Shown here: piece after piece, positions 34,788 to 44,889 of the stretch
Numbering within the stretch: position 1 is the stretch's first letter
How the letters are laid out: each line of letters starts with the position of its first letter
Assembly: GCF_022712195.1 (NCBI RefSeq)
Contig: NZ_JALAGY010000004.1
Span: 1-44,889 of the forward strand
DNA: 44,889 nucleotides
Reading direction: 5' to 3'
Origin: Corynebacterium sp.
GTDB lineage: Bacteria > Actinomycetota > Actinomycetes > Mycobacteriales > Mycobacteriaceae
Notes under the pieces: model-generated
Database searches by the model: none
What the model saw: the letters and a program-made list of their open reading frames with translations, nothing else
Told to the model about the DNA's origin: nothing
Made by a program: the position numbers and the translations under genes

Positions 34788-36572
34788 GTGCTGCGGACCC
34801 ATCTTTGTGGTGACCTTCGCTCAGACCACATCGGCGAGGAGGTAACCCTCACCGGATGGGTCTCCCGCCGACGGGACCACGGTGGAGTGATCTTCATCGA
34901 CCTGCGTGACCGCTCCGGACTCGCCCAGGTGGTGTTCCGTGAGAACGAGGTCGCCGAGCGCGCCCACGCGCTGCGCAGCGAGTACTGCCTGCGCGTCACC
35001 GGCGTCGTCGAGGCCCGGCCGGAGGGGTCGGAGAACCCGAACCTGGCCTCCGGCGAGATCGAGCTCAACGTCTCGGGGCTGGAGATCCTCAACGAGTCCG
35101 CGGCGCTGCCGTTCCAGATCGACGACTCCTCCAGCGGGGGAGAGGTCGGCGAGGAGACGCGCCTGAAGTACCGTTACCTTGACCTGCGCAGGGACAACCA
35201 GGCCCGTGCACTGCGCCTGCGGTCCAAGGTCAACGCCGCGGCACGCAACGTCCTCCTCGACCAGGACTTCACCGAGATCGAGACCCCCACGCTCACCCGG
35301 TCCACCCCCGAGGGTGCCCGTGACTTCCTGGTCCCCGCCCGCCTCCGCCCGGGCAACTTCTACGCACTCCCGCAGTCCCCGCAGCTGTTCAAGCAGCTGC
35401 TCATGGTCTCGGGCATGGAGCGCTACTTCCAGATCGCCCGGTGCTACCGCGACGAGGACTTCCGCGCCGACCGTCAGCCGGAGTTCACCCAGCTCGACGT
35501 CGAGATGAGCTTCGTCGACCAGGAGGACGTCATCGCCCTGGCCGAGCAGATCCTCGCTGCCGTGTGGAGGCAGATCGGCTACGAGATCACCGGCCCGATC
35601 CCGCGCATCACCTACGCCGACGCCATGCGCCGCTACGGCTCCGACAAGCCGGACCTGCGATTCGACATCGAGATCACCGAGTGCACCGAGTTCTTCAGGG
35701 ACACCACCTTCCGCGTCTTCAGGTCGGACTACGTCGGCGCCGTGGTCATGGACGGCGGGGCCTCCCAGCCCCGTCGTACCCTCGACGCCTGGCAGGACTG
35801 GGCCAAGCAGCGCGGTGCGAAGGGCCTGGCCTACATCCTCGTCGGCGAGGACGGCACCCTCTCCGGCCCGGTGGCCAAGAACATCACCGAGGCCGAGCGT
35901 GAGGGAATCGCCGCCCACGTTGGGGCGAAGCCGGGTGACTGCATCTTCTTCGCCGCCGGCGACGTGAAGTCCTCCCGCGCGCTGCTCGGCGCTGCCCGCG
36001 GCGAGATCGCCGAGCGTCTCGGCCTGATCAAGGACGGCGACTGGGCGTTCACCTGGGTCGTGGACGCGCCCCTGTTCGAGCCGGCCGCCGACGCCACCGC
36101 CTCCGGCGACGTCGCTCTGGGCAACTCCGCCTGGACCGCCGTGCACCACGCCTTCACCTCGCCGAAGCCGGAGTGGATCGACTCCTTCGACGAGAACCCC
36201 GGGGAGGCGACCGCGTACGCCTACGACATCGTGTGCAACGGCAACGAGATCGGCGGCGGGTCGATCCGTATCCACCGTCGGGACATCCAGGAGCGCGTCT
36301 TCGCGGTCATGGGCATCTCCGATGAGGAGGCACGCGAGAAGTTCGGCTTCCTGCTCGACGCCTTCGCCTTCGGCGCCCCGCCGCACGGCGGCATCGCCTT
36401 CGGCTGGGACCGTATCGTCTCTCTCCTCGGCGGCTACGACTCCATCCGCGACGTCATCGCGTTCCCGAAGTCCGGTGGCGGCATCGACCCGCTGACCGAC
36501 GCCCCCGGCGAGATCACCGCGCAGCAGCGCAAGGAATCCGGGATCGACGCCAAACCCAAGAAGAATGCCTGA
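34788..36572 (+). CDS. aspS: aspartate-tRNA ligase
   Basis: This 594-residue bacterial-type class II synthetase has an N-terminal OB fold for the anticodon ([23 protein letters not shown], about 22-44). Motif 2 is [15 protein letters not shown] followed by [17 protein letters not shown] insertion domain lies in the middle, and motif 3 is [14 protein letters not shown]. Whether it also charges tRNA-Asn cannot be decided by eye. GTG 34788 is chosen for the GAAAGGAC site 8-9 bp upstream; an in-frame ATG 15 codons earlier lacks one. Confidence 0.96.
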   Translation: MLRTHLCGDLRSDHIGEEVTLTGWVSRRRDHGGVIFIDLRDRSGLAQVVFRENEVAERAHALRSEYCLRVTGVVEARPEGSENPNLASGEIELNVSGLEILNESAALPFQIDDSSSGGEVGEETRLKYRYLDLRRDNQARALRLRSKVNAAARNVLLDQDFTEIETPTLTRSTPEGARDFLVPARLRPGNFYALPQSPQLFKQLLMVSGMERYFQIARCYRDEDFRADRQPEFTQLDVEMSFVDQEDVIALAEQILAAVWRQIGYEITGPIPRITYADAMRRYGSDKPDLRFDIEITECTEFFRDTTFRVFRSDYVGAVVMDGGASQPRRTLDAWQDWAKQRGAKGLAYILVGEDGTLSGPVAKNITEAEREGIAAHVGAKPGDCIFFAAGDVKSSRALLGAARGEIAERLGLIKDGDWAFTWVVDAPLFEPAADATASGDVALGNSAWTAVHHAFTSPKPEWIDSFDENPGEATAYAYDIVCNGNEIGGGSIRIHRRDIQERVFAVMGISDEEAREKFGFLLDAFAFGAPPHGGIAFGWDRIVSLLGGYDSIRDVIAFPKSGGGIDPLTDAPGEITAQQRKESGIDAKPKKNA

Positions 36573-36614
36573 GCCCTGCCACACGTGGAGGGACGTCCGA
36601 GGGAGGACAACGCC

Positions 36615-37838
36615 GTGCTGAGCATCGAGGACGCACTGGACAGAGCCGCACACCTGCTGGGGAACCGTTTCGGCGGGACCCCGGAGCTGACGCACCCGGA
36701 GAATCTCGGGGGCAGCGGTGAATCACTGGTCGTGCGGGTGAAGGTCTCGCCCAACCCGTTCCTCCAGGAGCGCACTGTGGTGATCAAACAGCTGCCGCCG
36801 GTCGCCACCGGCAGCAGCGACGGCGACGGCGACGAAGCTGACGGAGAGTCGGACTCCGAGGCCATCTCCGCGATGATCCGCGAGGTGGTGGCCTACCAGT
36901 ACACCAACACCCTCGCCGAGGAGCACCGTCCGGGCCCGCAGCTTCTCGCCCACGACATCGACGAGCGCATCATGGTGCTGTCGGACTCGGGCGACGGCCG
37001 GAACTACTCCGACATCCTCACCATGGACGGTGAGATGGAACGGGCGGCCGCCCTGCGCAAGTTGGGCCGGGCGCTGGGGCGCATGCACGTCGCCACCGCT
37101 GACGGCCAGGAGGCCTTCGACACCCTGAACCGCCGCCTGCACTCCCGGCACAACATCCCGGCCAAGCGGGTCAACGACCGCGACGTGGACGTCGCCGCCC
37201 TGGTCGAGCAAGGCCTGGACCTGCTGCGCCGCAGCGGGGTGTCGGTCGACCCCACCGTCGAGGAGTTCGCCCACGAGGCCGGTCAGCGCCAGTCACACTC
37301 CCGGGTGCAGGCGTTCACCCCGTTCGACCTCACGCCCGACAACATCATGCTCGCCGACACCGTGGTCTTCCTGGACTATGAGTGGGCGGGCTTCCGCGAC
37401 ATCGTCTCGGACGTCGCCTGCGTGATCGCCGGATTCCCGCACGACATCACCACCCCGTTGCTGGACCCCGAGGAGCTCCGCGAGTTCATCGAGGCCTGGT
37501 CCACGGAGGTCTCGGTGGTCTGGCCGGCCGTCCGGGAGGAGGGGCGCCTGGAGAAGGCTCTCATGGCCTCGCTGGTGGGATGGGCGTTGATGAGTCTGTC
37601 CCTGCTCTACCACGGCACCCTTGCGGTGATCGAGACCTCCGGATCCGCCTCCGAGGGAGTGCGCCGACTCGACCACATGCCCCGTGAGCATCTCTCGGAC
37701 CTGGCGACCACGGTGGAGGCCGTGCGTCGTTTCGCCGAGCGGCACGAGGTGGACGATCGGTTCACCGCCGTGCGCGACTTCGCCGCCGAGCTGCTGACCA
37801 CCCTGGCCAAGCTCGGTGCCCAGCCGCAGACCCGCTGA
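36615..37838 (+). CDS. kinase-fold protein, aminoglycoside phosphotransferase-like
   Basis: This 407-residue protein looks like a phosphotransferase of the APH/choline kinase fold. Its N-lobe has [13 protein letters not shown] and VVIKQL (candidate ATP lysine). An acidic Gly/Asp/Ser insert follows at about 66-84. The catalytic region [13 protein letters not shown] (about 234-246) resembles the Brenner motif HGDxxxxN with His-Gly replaced, and [11 protein letters not shown] stands for the metal-binding DxD. Activity may be altered. It sits between aspS and rarA. GGGAGGAC precedes GTG 36615; an earlier in-frame GTG at 36585 is weaker. Substrate unknown. Confidence 0.75.
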   Translation: MLSIEDALDRAAHLLGNRFGGTPELTHPENLGGSGESLVVRVKVSPNPFLQERTVVIKQLPPVATGSSDGDGDEADGESDSEAISAMIREVVAYQYTNTLAEEHRPGPQLLAHDIDERIMVLSDSGDGRNYSDILTMDGEMERAAALRKLGRALGRMHVATADGQEAFDTLNRRLHSRHNIPAKRVNDRDVDVAALVEQGLDLLRRSGVSVDPTVEEFAHEAGQRQSHSRVQAFTPFDLTPDNIMLADTVVFLDYEWAGFRDIVSDVACVIAGFPHDITTPLLDPEELREFIEAWSTEVSVVWPAVREEGRLEKALMASLVGWALMSLSLLYHGTLAVIETSGSASEGVRRLDHMPREHLSDLATTVEAVRRFAERHEVDDRFTAVRDFAAELLTTLAKLGAQPQTR

Positions 37839-37854
37839 CCACCCCGGGCGCGCC

Positions 37855-39249
37855 ATGAACGCAGACGACAGCCTCTTCGACGTCCCGGGGACGGTCCCGG
37901 GGCCCGGCCCAGGGACCGGAGACGACGGCGGGCCCGCCCCGACACGTTCAGCGGATTCCTACTTCCACCCGGGCGCGCACGCCCCGTTGGCGGTGCGGAT
38001 GCGCCCACGCACGCTGGACGAGGTCGTCGGCCAGTCCCACGTCCTCGGCGACAGTTCGCCGCTGCGCCGCCTCATCGACGGCCGGGGGGACTCCTCGGTG
38101 ATCCTCTACGGCCCGCCCGGCACCGGCAAGACCACCGTGGCCTCGCTGGTGGCCGGTGCGTCCGGCCGGAGGTTCGAGGCTCTCTCGGCGCTCAACGCCG
38201 GGGTCAAGGAGGTGCGCGCGGTCATCGAGGACGCCCGCCGGCGCCTGGCCCGGGGGGAGTCGACGGTCCTGTTCATCGACGAGGTCCACCGCTTCTCCAA
38301 GACCCAGCAGGACGCCCTGCTGGGGGCGGTCGAGAACCGCACCGTCCTGCTCGTGGCCGCCACCACCGAGAACCCCAGTTTCTCCGTGGTCTCGCCGCTG
38401 CTGTCGCGTTCTCTGCTGGTGCAGCTGCGACCGCTGCAGGACAGTGACGTGGCCACCTTGCTGACCCGGGCGGTCGAGGACCCCCGCGGCTACGGCGGTG
38501 CGGTCAGCGTGGAGGACGACGCGCGCGACCTGCTGGCCGCCCTCGCCGCCGGGGACGCCCGACGGGGCCTGACCTACCTCGAGGCCGCTGTCGAGGGGCT
38601 CGGGGACCGGACGGTCCTCACCACCGCCGACGTCCGCGCCTCCACCGACCGTGCGGTCGCCCGTTACGACCGGGACGGCGACCAGCACTACGACATCACC
38701 AGTGCGTTCGTGAAGTCGCTGCGCGGGTCCGACCCGGACGCCGCACTGCACTACCTGGCGCGCATGATCGACGCAGGGGAGGACCCCCGGTTCATCGCCC
38801 GCAGGCTCGTCGTCCACGCCTCCGAGGACGTGGGCATGGCCGACCCTTCGGCACTGCAGGTGGCGGTCGCCGCCCATCAGGCCGTGAGTTTCATCGGCAT
38901 GCCTGAGGGCAGGATCCCGTTGGCGCAGGCGACGGTGCACATCGCCACCGCGGCGAAGTCGAACTCCGTGATCCGGGGCATCGACGCAGCCCTGGCCGAC
39001 GTCCGCGAGGGACGCGGCCCCGTGGTGCCCCCGCACCTGCGCGACGGACACTACTCAGGTGCCGAGGCCCTGGGCAACGCAGTGGGCTACCGTTACCCGC
39101 ACGACGACCCCCGGGGCGTCCTGCGCCAGGACTACCTGCCCGCTGATCTTGCGGGGGCGGAGTACTACCGCCCCACGGACCACGGCCGTGAGCACACCCT
39201 CAGGCCCCGGCTGGAGACCCTTCGCGGCATTGTGCGGGGCAACGGGTAG
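37855..39249 (+). CDS. rarA: replication-associated recombination ATPase RarA
   Basis: This 464-residue AAA+ protein of the RarA/MgsA family acts at stalled replication forks. It shows [18 protein letters not shown], Walker [11 protein letters not shown] (about 86-95), Walker [18 protein letters not shown] (about 140-156) and sensor 1 [17 protein letters not shown]. The C-terminal tetramer region has [20 protein letters not shown] and [13 protein letters not shown]. The first 30 residues are Gly/Pro-rich. ATG 37855 lies 16 bp after the previous stop, without a strong ribosome binding site, so coupling is likely. Confidence 0.95.
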   Translation: MNADDSLFDVPGTVPGPGPGTGDDGGPAPTRSADSYFHPGAHAPLAVRMRPRTLDEVVGQSHVLGDSSPLRRLIDGRGDSSVILYGPPGTGKTTVASLVAGASGRRFEALSALNAGVKEVRAVIEDARRRLARGESTVLFIDEVHRFSKTQQDALLGAVENRTVLLVAATTENPSFSVVSPLLSRSLLVQLRPLQDSDVATLLTRAVEDPRGYGGAVSVEDDARDLLAALAAGDARRGLTYLEAAVEGLGDRTVLTTADVRASTDRAVARYDRDGDQHYDITSAFVKSLRGSDPDAALHYLARMIDAGEDPRFIARRLVVHASEDVGMADPSALQVAVAAHQAVSFIGMPEGRIPLAQATVHIATAAKSNSVIRGIDAALADVREGRGPVVPPHLRDGHYSGAEALGNAVGYRYPHDDPRGVLRQDYLPADLAGAEYYRPTDHGREHTLRPRLETLRGIVRGNG

Positions 39250-39252
39250 ACT
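39247..39252 (+). promoter_or_regulatory. predicted -10 box of alaS
   Basis: TAGACT (39247-39252) overlaps the TAG stop of rarA and gives alaS a leader of about 50 nt. TTCGCG at 39221-39226 is the nearest -35-like element but is 20 bp away. Confidence 0.4.
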
Positions 39253-39307
39253 GTTTCCGGTTAAGACACCGTGTCGACGATCCAGCTATCAAGAAGGTTC
39301 CGTAACT

Positions 39308-41995
39308 GTGCAGACTCATGAGATCCGCGAGCGATTCCTCAATCACTTCGTGAAGGCAGGTCACACCGAGGTTCCCAGCGCCTCGCTGATCCTGGACGAC
39401 CCGAACCTGCTGTTCGTCAACGCCGGCATGGTTCCGTTCAAGCCGTATTTCCTCGGTGAGCAGACTCCGTCGTCGTCGCGGGCGACCTCGATCCAGAAGT
39501 GCGTGCGCACCCTGGACATCGAGGAGGTGGGTATCACCACCCGGCACAACACCTTCTTCCAGATGGCCGGCAACTTCTCCTTCGGTGACTACTTCAAGCG
39601 CGAGGTCATCCGTTACGCCTGGGACCTGCTGACGAACCCGGTCGCCGAAGGCGGGTTCGGCATGGACCCCGACCGTCTGTGGCCCACGGTGTACCGGACC
39701 GACGACGAGGCGGCCGCGATCTGGCACGAGGACATCGGTGTGCCCCTGGAGCGGATCCAGCGCCGCGGCGGCGAGGACAACTACTGGGACATGGGTGTGC
39801 CGGGCCCGGGCGGTCCCTGTTCCGAGATCTTCTACGACCGCGGTCCGGAGTACGGCGTCGACGGCGGTCCGGCCGCGGACGAGAACCGGTTCATCGAGAT
39901 CTGGAACCTGGTGTTCATGCAGGACATTCGCGGTGACAAGAGCCCCAAGGAGGGCTACGAGCCGATCGGGGAGCTGCCGCAGAAGAACATCGACACCGGT
40001 ATGGGCATCGAGCGCGTGGCCTGCATCCTGCAGGGCGTGGAGAACGTCTACGAGACCGACCTGCTGGCACCGGTGATCAAGGTCGCCGAGCAGCTGACCG
40101 GCTCGGTCTACGGGCGTGTCGAGAACTCCGTGGAGGACGTGCGCTTCCGTGTCATCGCCGACCACAGCCGCACCGCGCTGATGCTGATCCTCGACGGGGT
40201 CACCCCGGGCAACGAGGGCCGCGGCTACATCCTGCGTCGGCTCCTGCGCCGCATCATCCGTTCCGCACGTCTGCTGGGGGCCACCGGGCCGACCATGGAG
40301 CGGTTCATGGACACCGTGCGCAGCACCATGACCCCGTCCTACCCGGAGATCACCGAGAACTGGGAGCGTATCCGCGCCGTCGCCGTCGGTGAGGAGACCA
40401 CCTTCCTCAAGACACTGGAGTCCGGAACCCGCCTCTTCGAGGACGCCGCAGCCCGGGTCAAGGCCGCCGGGGGGACGGAGCTCGGCGGCGACGCCGCGTT
40501 CGTGCTGCACGACACCCACGGGTTCCCGATCGACCTGACGGTCGAGATGGCTTCGGAGGCCGGTCTCACCGTGGACAAGGAGGGCTTCGACGCCCGTATG
40601 TCCGAGCAGCGCGAACGCGCCAAGGCCGACAACCGCGCCAAGAAGCAGGTCCACGCCGACGTCTCGGTCTACCGCTCGTTCGTGGACAACCACCCCACGG
40701 TGTTCCTGGGATACGAGACCACCGACGCTGAGGCGCACATTCTCGGCCTGGTCTCCGACGGACAGCTGGTGGACCGCGCCGCCGAGGGCGCCGAGGTCGA
40801 GGTCATCCTGGACCGCACCCCGTTCTACGCCGAGTCCGGCGGCCAGATGGCCGACCGCGGCACCGTCACCGGTCCCGGCGGCGCCGGCCAGGTGCTCGAC
40901 GTACAGAAGACCGGCCGCAAGGTGTCCCTGCACCGGGTGCGTGTCACCGGTGGGGAACTGGGTGTCGGTGACACCGTGGCCGCACACGTGGACCACGCCT
41001 GGCGGCACGCCGCCCGCCAGGCACACTCCGGAACGCACCTGATCCACGCCGCCCTGCGCCAGGTCCTCGGCCCGACCGCGGTGCAGGCGGGTTCGATGAA
41101 CAAGCCGGGCTACCTGCGCTTCGACTTCAACTACGGCACCCAGCTCACCGCCGACCAGCTGCGTCGCATCCAGGAGATCTCCAACGAGGCGGTGGACACC
41201 GACTACACGGTGAACACGATCGAGACCAGCCTGGACGAGGCGAAGGCCATGGGCGCGATGGCGCTGTTCGGCGAGAACTACGGGTCCCGGGTGCGCGTCG
41301 TGGAGATCGGCGGCCCGTTCTCCATGGAGCTGTGCGGCGGCATCCACGTCGACCACTCCTCCCAGGTGGGGCCGGTCACCATCCTCGGCGAGTCCTCGGT
41401 GGGCTCCGGTACCCGAAGGATCGAGGCCTACACCGGCATGGACTCGATGCGCTACCTGGCCGACCAGAATGCCGTGGCCGGCTCGCTGGCGTCGCGTCTC
41501 AAGGTGGCGCCCGGGGAACTGCCCGACCGTTTCGCCCAGATCAGTGAGCGGCTCCAGGCAGCGGAGAAGCGGATCAACCAGTTCCGCACCGCGGAGCTGA
41601 CCGCCAAGGTCGGCGACTACGTGATGCAGGCGGTCACCGTGGACGGTGTCCGTGTGGTCGCCGCGCGCGTGACCGACGGAATCGCCGGCGGTGACCTGCG
41701 TACCCTCGCCAACGACGCCAAGGCCCGGTTCGGTTCCGAGGAGGCCGTCGTCGTCTTCGCCTCGGCCGACCGGGAGTCCGGCAAGGTGCCGTTCATCGCC
41801 GCGGTCACCGATGCCGCGGTGGCCCGCGGTCTCTCCGCCGGCGATGTCGTCAAGGCGATCGCCCCACTGGTCGGCGGGCGTGGCGGCGGCAAGCCGGCGA
41901 TGGCGCAGGGCTCCGGCAGTGACGTGTCGGGGATCGACGAGGCGGTGGCGGCGGTGCGTCCCCACGTGGAGTCGGTCCTGTCCGGTGACAGCTGA
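39308..41995 (+). CDS. alaS: alanine-tRNA ligase
   Basis: This 895-residue class II synthetase has an N-terminal catalytic domain ([13 protein letters not shown], then [13 protein letters not shown] and [12 protein letters not shown]). The tRNA-recognition helices include [15 protein letters not shown]. The editing domain has [13 protein letters not shown] (zinc-binding HxxxH) and [11 protein letters not shown]-terminal DHHA1 domain has [16 protein letters not shown]. All expected domains are present. The start is GTG 39308 after AAGAAGG, in the same frame as a long open stretch overlapping rarA that is not coding. The stop overlaps the ruvX ATG by one base. Confidence 0.96.
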   Translation: MQTHEIRERFLNHFVKAGHTEVPSASLILDDPNLLFVNAGMVPFKPYFLGEQTPSSSRATSIQKCVRTLDIEEVGITTRHNTFFQMAGNFSFGDYFKREVIRYAWDLLTNPVAEGGFGMDPDRLWPTVYRTDDEAAAIWHEDIGVPLERIQRRGGEDNYWDMGVPGPGGPCSEIFYDRGPEYGVDGGPAADENRFIEIWNLVFMQDIRGDKSPKEGYEPIGELPQKNIDTGMGIERVACILQGVENVYETDLLAPVIKVAEQLTGSVYGRVENSVEDVRFRVIADHSRTALMLILDGVTPGNEGRGYILRRLLRRIIRSARLLGATGPTMERFMDTVRSTMTPSYPEITENWERIRAVAVGEETTFLKTLESGTRLFEDAAARVKAAGGTELGGDAAFVLHDTHGFPIDLTVEMASEAGLTVDKEGFDARMSEQRERAKADNRAKKQVHADVSVYRSFVDNHPTVFLGYETTDAEAHILGLVSDGQLVDRAAEGAEVEVILDRTPFYAESGGQMADRGTVTGPGGAGQVLDVQKTGRKVSLHRVRVTGGELGVGDTVAAHVDHAWRHAARQAHSGTHLIHAALRQVLGPTAVQAGSMNKPGYLRFDFNYGTQLTADQLRRIQEISNEAVDTDYTVNTIETSLDEAKAMGAMALFGENYGSRVRVVEIGGPFSMELCGGIHVDHSSQVGPVTILGESSVGSGTRRIEAYTGMDSMRYLADQNAVAGSLASRLKVAPGELPDRFAQISERLQAAEKRINQFRTAELTAKVGDYVMQAVTVDGVRVVAARVTDGIAGGDLRTLANDAKARFGSEEAVVVFASADRESGKVPFIAAVTDAAVARGLSAGDVVKAIAPLVGGRGGGKPAMAQGSGSDVSGIDEAVAAVRPHVESVLSGDS

Positions 41996-42480
41996 TGACC
42001 ACCCCGGACCGTCCCGGTGACGACGACCCCGGACGGGGTCGACGGCTGGGGCTCGACGTGGGCACGGTACGCATCGGGGTGGCACTGTCCGACCCCGACG
42101 GTATCCTCGCCACACCGTTGGAGACCGTCGCCGCGGAAAAGGGCAGCGGCCGCCGTCCGGGCTCCGAGTTCACCCGGATCCTGGAGCTGGCGGAGGAGAA
42201 CTTCGTGGTCGAGGTCGTCGTCGGGCTCCCGGTGACCCTGCGTTCCCGTAAGACCGAGAGCACGCTGCGTGCGGAGAACTACGCCGCCGCACTGCGCGAG
42301 GCACTGGGCGACGTCCCGGTACGGCTCGTCGACGAGCGCATGTCCACCGTCGCCGCGACCGGGGCCATGCGGGCCTCGGGCGTCAGCGAACGCAAGGGCC
42401 GGTCCCGCATCGACCAGGCTGCCGCGGTGCACATCCTGCAGGGGTGGCTCGACGCCAGGACGGCCCGTCACCGCCAGTAG
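41995..42480 (+). CDS. ruvX: RuvX/YqgF-type nuclease
   Basis: This 161-residue RNase H-fold protein has GLDVGTVRIGVALSDPDGILATPLETV near its start, VVGLPVTL in the middle and VRLVDERMSTVAA with RKGRSRIDQAAAVHILQGWLD at the end. YqgF proteins take part in 16S rRNA maturation in E. coli, and the M. tuberculosis homologue is reported to resolve Holliday junctions; either role is possible. It overlaps alaS by one base (TGATG), so translation is probably coupled. The order alaS-ruvX-mltG-aroE matches mycobacteria. Confidence 0.93.
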   Translation: MTTPDRPGDDDPGRGRRLGLDVGTVRIGVALSDPDGILATPLETVAAEKGSGRRPGSEFTRILELAEENFVVEVVVGLPVTLRSRKTESTLRAENYAAALREALGDVPVRLVDERMSTVAATGAMRASGVSERKGRSRIDQAAAVHILQGWLDARTARHRQ

Positions 42481-42495
42481 CGGCCCGGCACAGCC

Positions 42496-42536
42496 TGTAA
42501 TCCATTTGTAACCGGGTGTCCGATCCGTGATATCGG
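42496..42536 (+). promoter_or_regulatory. mltG upstream region with an MtrA-like direct repeat
   Basis: TGTAAT (42496-42501) and TGTAAC (42507-42512) are direct repeats 11 bp apart, resembling the GTAAC-type repeats described for the response regulator MtrA. TTGTAA (42506-42511) and GATATC (42529-42534) at 17 bp spacing could also be a promoter. No protein-coding frame is convincing in the 141-bp gap. Confidence 0.3.
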
Positions 42537-42621
42537 GCCGCCCCGTGCGAGAATGACGCGCAACAGTGTTTTCATGACGTAGTGACACCTTGTACACACA
42601 GTAGAGACGTGGGAGTGAACC

Positions 42622-43806
42622 TTGCCTCGAAAGATCAGGACCGAACCCAGGTACCGCCGTCGTAGACAGTGGTCCATAGCCATCAGCCTCGCCTTGGTCC
42701 TCCTGCTCGTCTTCGTCGTGGCCTACGTCTTCTACCAGCGTGAAATCGTGGGCACCCGTGACTACGAGGGTGAGGGCAACGGCAACGCGGTACTGATCAG
42801 GGTGGACGAGGGCGACACGGTCTCGGGCCTGATCCCGCAGCTGCTCGAGGACGACGTGGTCGGCTCGCGCTCGGCGATGCTGACCGCGGCCGACGAGGCA
42901 GAGCAGCGCGGTGAGACCCGCGGTCTGGAGGCCGGCTACTACGCGCTCCAGCAGAAGATGTCGGCGGAGTCGGCGATGCAGGCGCTCACCGACGACGAAC
43001 GACGTCTCGGCGTCATCGACATCCCGACCGGCATGACCCTCGAGGACATCACCGTCGTCGGCGGGGAGACCCGCGGAGGCATCTTCAGCGCCATCGCCGA
43101 GAACTCCTGCCGCGAGGGCCTGACCGACGGCCTGGAGGACTGCGTCAGCGTCGACGACCTGCGGCAGGCGATCTCCGCGACGCCCCCGGCGGAGCTCGGT
43201 GTGCCGGAGTGGGCCGTCGGGCCCGTCGAGGCGCGCGGCGACGACCCGCGCCGGATCGAGGGCCTCATCGCCCCCGGTGTGCACCTCTTCGACCCCACCG
43301 CCGGTCCGAAGGAGATCCTGACCTCCCTGGTCGAGGACTCCGCGGAGATCTACGAGGGCACCGGGCTGCTCGAGGCCTCGCAGACGGTCGGCCTGAACCC
43401 CTACGAGATGATCACCGCCGCCTCGCTGGTCGAGCGCGAGGCACCCGAGGGGGACTTCGACAAGGTCGCCCGGGTGATCCTCAACCGCTTGCACGAGGAC
43501 CAGAAGCTGGAGTTCGACTCCACGGTGAACTACGATGTCGCCGCCCAGGAGGTGGCGACCACCGACGAGGACCGTGGACGGGACACCCCCTGGAACACCT
43601 ACGCCAAGAAGGGACTGCCGGACACCCCGATCGCCTCGCCGGGAATCACCGCGCTGCAGGCGGTGGAGCACCCCGCCGAGGGCGACTGGCTGTACTTCGT
43701 GACGGTGGACACGGACGGGCGCACGGTGTTCAACCGGTCCTTCTCCGACCACGAGGCCGCCATCGAGGAGTCGCGGCGCAACGGCGTGCTCGACAGCGCG
43801 CGGTAG
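42622..43806 (+). CDS. mltG: endolytic murein transglycosylase MltG
   Basis: This 394-residue YceG-family enzyme cuts nascent glycan strands and may set their length. It has a basic N-terminus (RKIRTEPRYRRRRQW) and one membrane helix (about 19-38). A LysM-like segment follows (ILIRVDEGDTVSGLIPQLLEDDVV-like, residues about 54-77). The catalytic domain has Glu271 in ASLVEREAP, the candidate catalytic acid, then FDSTVNYDV and NTYAKKGLPDTPIASPG. The start is TTG 42622, supported by GGGAG 8 bp upstream and by the basic residues that follow. It precedes aroE. Confidence 0.92.
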   Translation: MPRKIRTEPRYRRRRQWSIAISLALVLLLVFVVAYVFYQREIVGTRDYEGEGNGNAVLIRVDEGDTVSGLIPQLLEDDVVGSRSAMLTAADEAEQRGETRGLEAGYYALQQKMSAESAMQALTDDERRLGVIDIPTGMTLEDITVVGGETRGGIFSAIAENSCREGLTDGLEDCVSVDDLRQAISATPPAELGVPEWAVGPVEARGDDPRRIEGLIAPGVHLFDPTAGPKEILTSLVEDSAEIYEGTGLLEASQTVGLNPYEMITAASLVEREAPEGDFDKVARVILNRLHEDQKLEFDSTVNYDVAAQEVATTDEDRGRDTPWNTYAKKGLPDTPIASPGITALQAVEHPAEGDWLYFVTVDTDGRTVFNRSFSDHEAAIEESRRNGVLDSAR

Positions 43807-43860
43807 CGCTCGTGGAGATCCCTGACGGTAAGTGCACTGACAACTGAGGTGGAAGAGACC

Positions 43861-44883
43861 ATGGTGAACGCGACCGGAAATGACGTGGCCGAGGTGTACA
43901 GCGTGGAGGAGTTCCTCTCCCTCGCGGACGAGCTGCAGGTGCGGGGTGCCGACGGGGACGGGTCCGACGGCGGCACCCCCGCACAGCTGTGTGCGGTACT
44001 GGGCAGGCCCGTGGGGCACTCGCTGTCGCCGGTGATCCATCTGGGCAGCGCGGCGATGCTGGACAACGACTCGTTGGTCTACGTCCGGGTCGACGCCGGT
44101 GAGCCCTCAGAGGTGCGGCGTCTGATGCAGCAGTCGCCACCGTGTGTCCGGGGGTTCTCCGTGACCATGCCGGGCAAGTCAGCCGCCCACGACCTCGCCG
44201 ACCACGTCACCGACCGCGCAGCCCTCATCGGAAGCGCGAACACCCTGGTGCCCGTCCGGGACGCCGACGGAGAGCCGACGGGGTCGTGGTTGGCGGACAA
44301 CACCGACGTCGACGGTCTCGCCGCCTGTCTGCGCGCCGTCCTCGGTGAGGACCGGGACAACGGCGCCGGACGTGGGGTGGTCGTCGGCAACGGCGGGACC
44401 GCACGTCCCGCGGTGGCCGCCCTCGCCGCGGAGGGGTTCACCTCGGTGACCGTCCTCGCACGGTCGGAGAGGGCGCTGAACCTGCAGAACCTGGTCGAGT
44501 CCTACGGCATGGAGTTCGACTGGCTTCGACTGGACGATGACCGTCTGGGAGAGGTCTGCGCCTCGGCCGACGCGTTGGTATCGACCATCCCGGCCGCCGG
44601 CGCCGCCGCTGTGGCCGAGCACCTCGCCACCGCCGCGGCGGTGGTGGACGTGATTTACGACCCGTACCCCACGCCGCTGATGCTGGCAGCCCGGGGTGCC
44701 GGGCGACCGGTGTCAGACGGGTTGCTGATGCTCGCGGGGCAGGGAGTGGAGCAGTTCCGCCAGTTCACCGGCGAGACACCCTCCACCGAGGGCATGTACC
44801 GCCTGCTGCGCGCGCACCGGCGGACGATGGAGTCCGGCCAGGGTGACGGGGACACGGCAGGCTCGGCAGGCTCAGGGGGCTAG
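43861..44883 (+). CDS. aroE: shikimate dehydrogenase
   Basis: This 340-residue enzyme reduces 3-dehydroshikimate with NADPH in aromatic amino acid synthesis. The shikimate-binding GHSLSPVIH, the catalytic Lys106 in FSVTMPGKSAAHD and Asp149 in DNTDVDG are present. VVGNGGTARPAV is the nucleotide-binding loop, and LLMLAGQGVEQF closes the site. It is longer than the usual 270-290 residues because of a 40-residue N-terminal extension and a Gly/Ser-rich tail. ATG 43861 follows GGTGGAAGAG; GTG 43849 is an alternative. A clear divergence exists at GNGGTAR, where many AroE proteins have GAGGxxR. Confidence 0.93.
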   Translation: MVNATGNDVAEVYSVEEFLSLADELQVRGADGDGSDGGTPAQLCAVLGRPVGHSLSPVIHLGSAAMLDNDSLVYVRVDAGEPSEVRRLMQQSPPCVRGFSVTMPGKSAAHDLADHVTDRAALIGSANTLVPVRDADGEPTGSWLADNTDVDGLAACLRAVLGEDRDNGAGRGVVVGNGGTARPAVAALAAEGFTSVTVLARSERALNLQNLVESYGMEFDWLRLDDDRLGEVCASADALVSTIPAAGAAAVAEHLATAAAVVDVIYDPYPTPLMLAARGAGRPVSDGLLMLAGQGVEQFRQFTGETPSTEGMYRLLRAHRRTMESGQGDGDTAGSAGSGG

Positions 44884-44889
44884 GGGGAG

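Noticed and set aside
34821..36695. Minus-strand open frame opposite aspS
   Set aside because: It mirrors aspS codon by codon, and AspRS motifs on the plus strand are complete.
39200..42115. Very long minus-strand open frame opposite alaS
   Set aside because: In GC-rich DNA the opposite strand of a real gene often stays open. The plus strand encodes a complete alanyl-tRNA synthetase, and the minus frame has no recognisable motif or ribosome binding site.
41617..44040. Minus-strand open frame opposite ruvX and mltG
   Set aside because: It runs across several genuine plus-strand genes and their gaps, with the composition of a shadow frame.
1..44889. CRISPR array, insertion sequence or prophage
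   Set aside because: No regularly spaced direct repeats, transposase, integrase or phage structural frames were seen in any part of the window.

Overview
This window looks like a chromosomal segment of a GC-rich member of the Mycobacteriales, most likely a Corynebacterium. Three lines of evidence support this. The phosphatidylinositol mannoside genes (pgsA, patA, pimA) are present. Gene order follows the Mycobacterium tuberculosis block from thrS to aroE almost step by step. Start sites lacking a ribosome binding site but placed just after a TANNNT -10 box, typical of actinobacterial leaderless mRNAs, are frequent. No mobile element, phage gene or CRISPR array was seen. Species cannot be fixed from the sequence alone.

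Layout. Positions 1-763 hold four tRNA genes: Gly, Cys and Val(GAC) as one unit on the minus strand, and Val(CAC) on the plus strand. A CopC-like copper protein follows. Positions 1697-7683 carry thrS, a HIT-family Ap4A phosphorylase-like gene, pgsA, patA, pimA and a small membrane protein, tightly packed with overlapping ends; the middle genes start synthesis of PIM/LM/LAM lipids. Positions 7783-11092 hold pdxS, tesB, pdxT (vitamin B6 plus a thioesterase) and yebC. After a small DUF3817-type gene on the minus strand come ruvC-ruvA-ruvB (Holliday junction processing), yajC-secD-secF (Sec export), an orphan peptide-binding lipoprotein, apt and rel (stringent response). A membrane-anchored cyclophilin on the minus strand faces rel, then a glyoxalase II-like hydrolase and hisS.

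Positions 25655-30913 are an accessory-looking cassette: betT, betB and betA, which import choline and oxidise it to glycine betaine. It is followed on the minus strand by a zinc metallopeptidase and a large secreted metallophosphoesterase. A 43-residue protein gene lies beyond them, with an elaborate leader, and converges on a small membrane protein gene. The conserved order then resumes with aspS, a kinase-fold protein, rarA, alaS, ruvX, mltG and aroE.

The most interesting stretch is about 33720-34270. The metallophosphoesterase has a signal-peptide core made of eight 9-bp repeats. Its promoter region carries four 11-nt units resembling a PHO box. The divergent 43-residue gene has a palindrome-rich promoter and a likely leaderless 10-codon upstream ORF wrapped round a perfect hairpin. 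Its product is acidic, tryptophan-rich and without a signal peptide, a profile recalling the tiny mycolate-linked porins of corynebacteria; that function is only a hypothesis.
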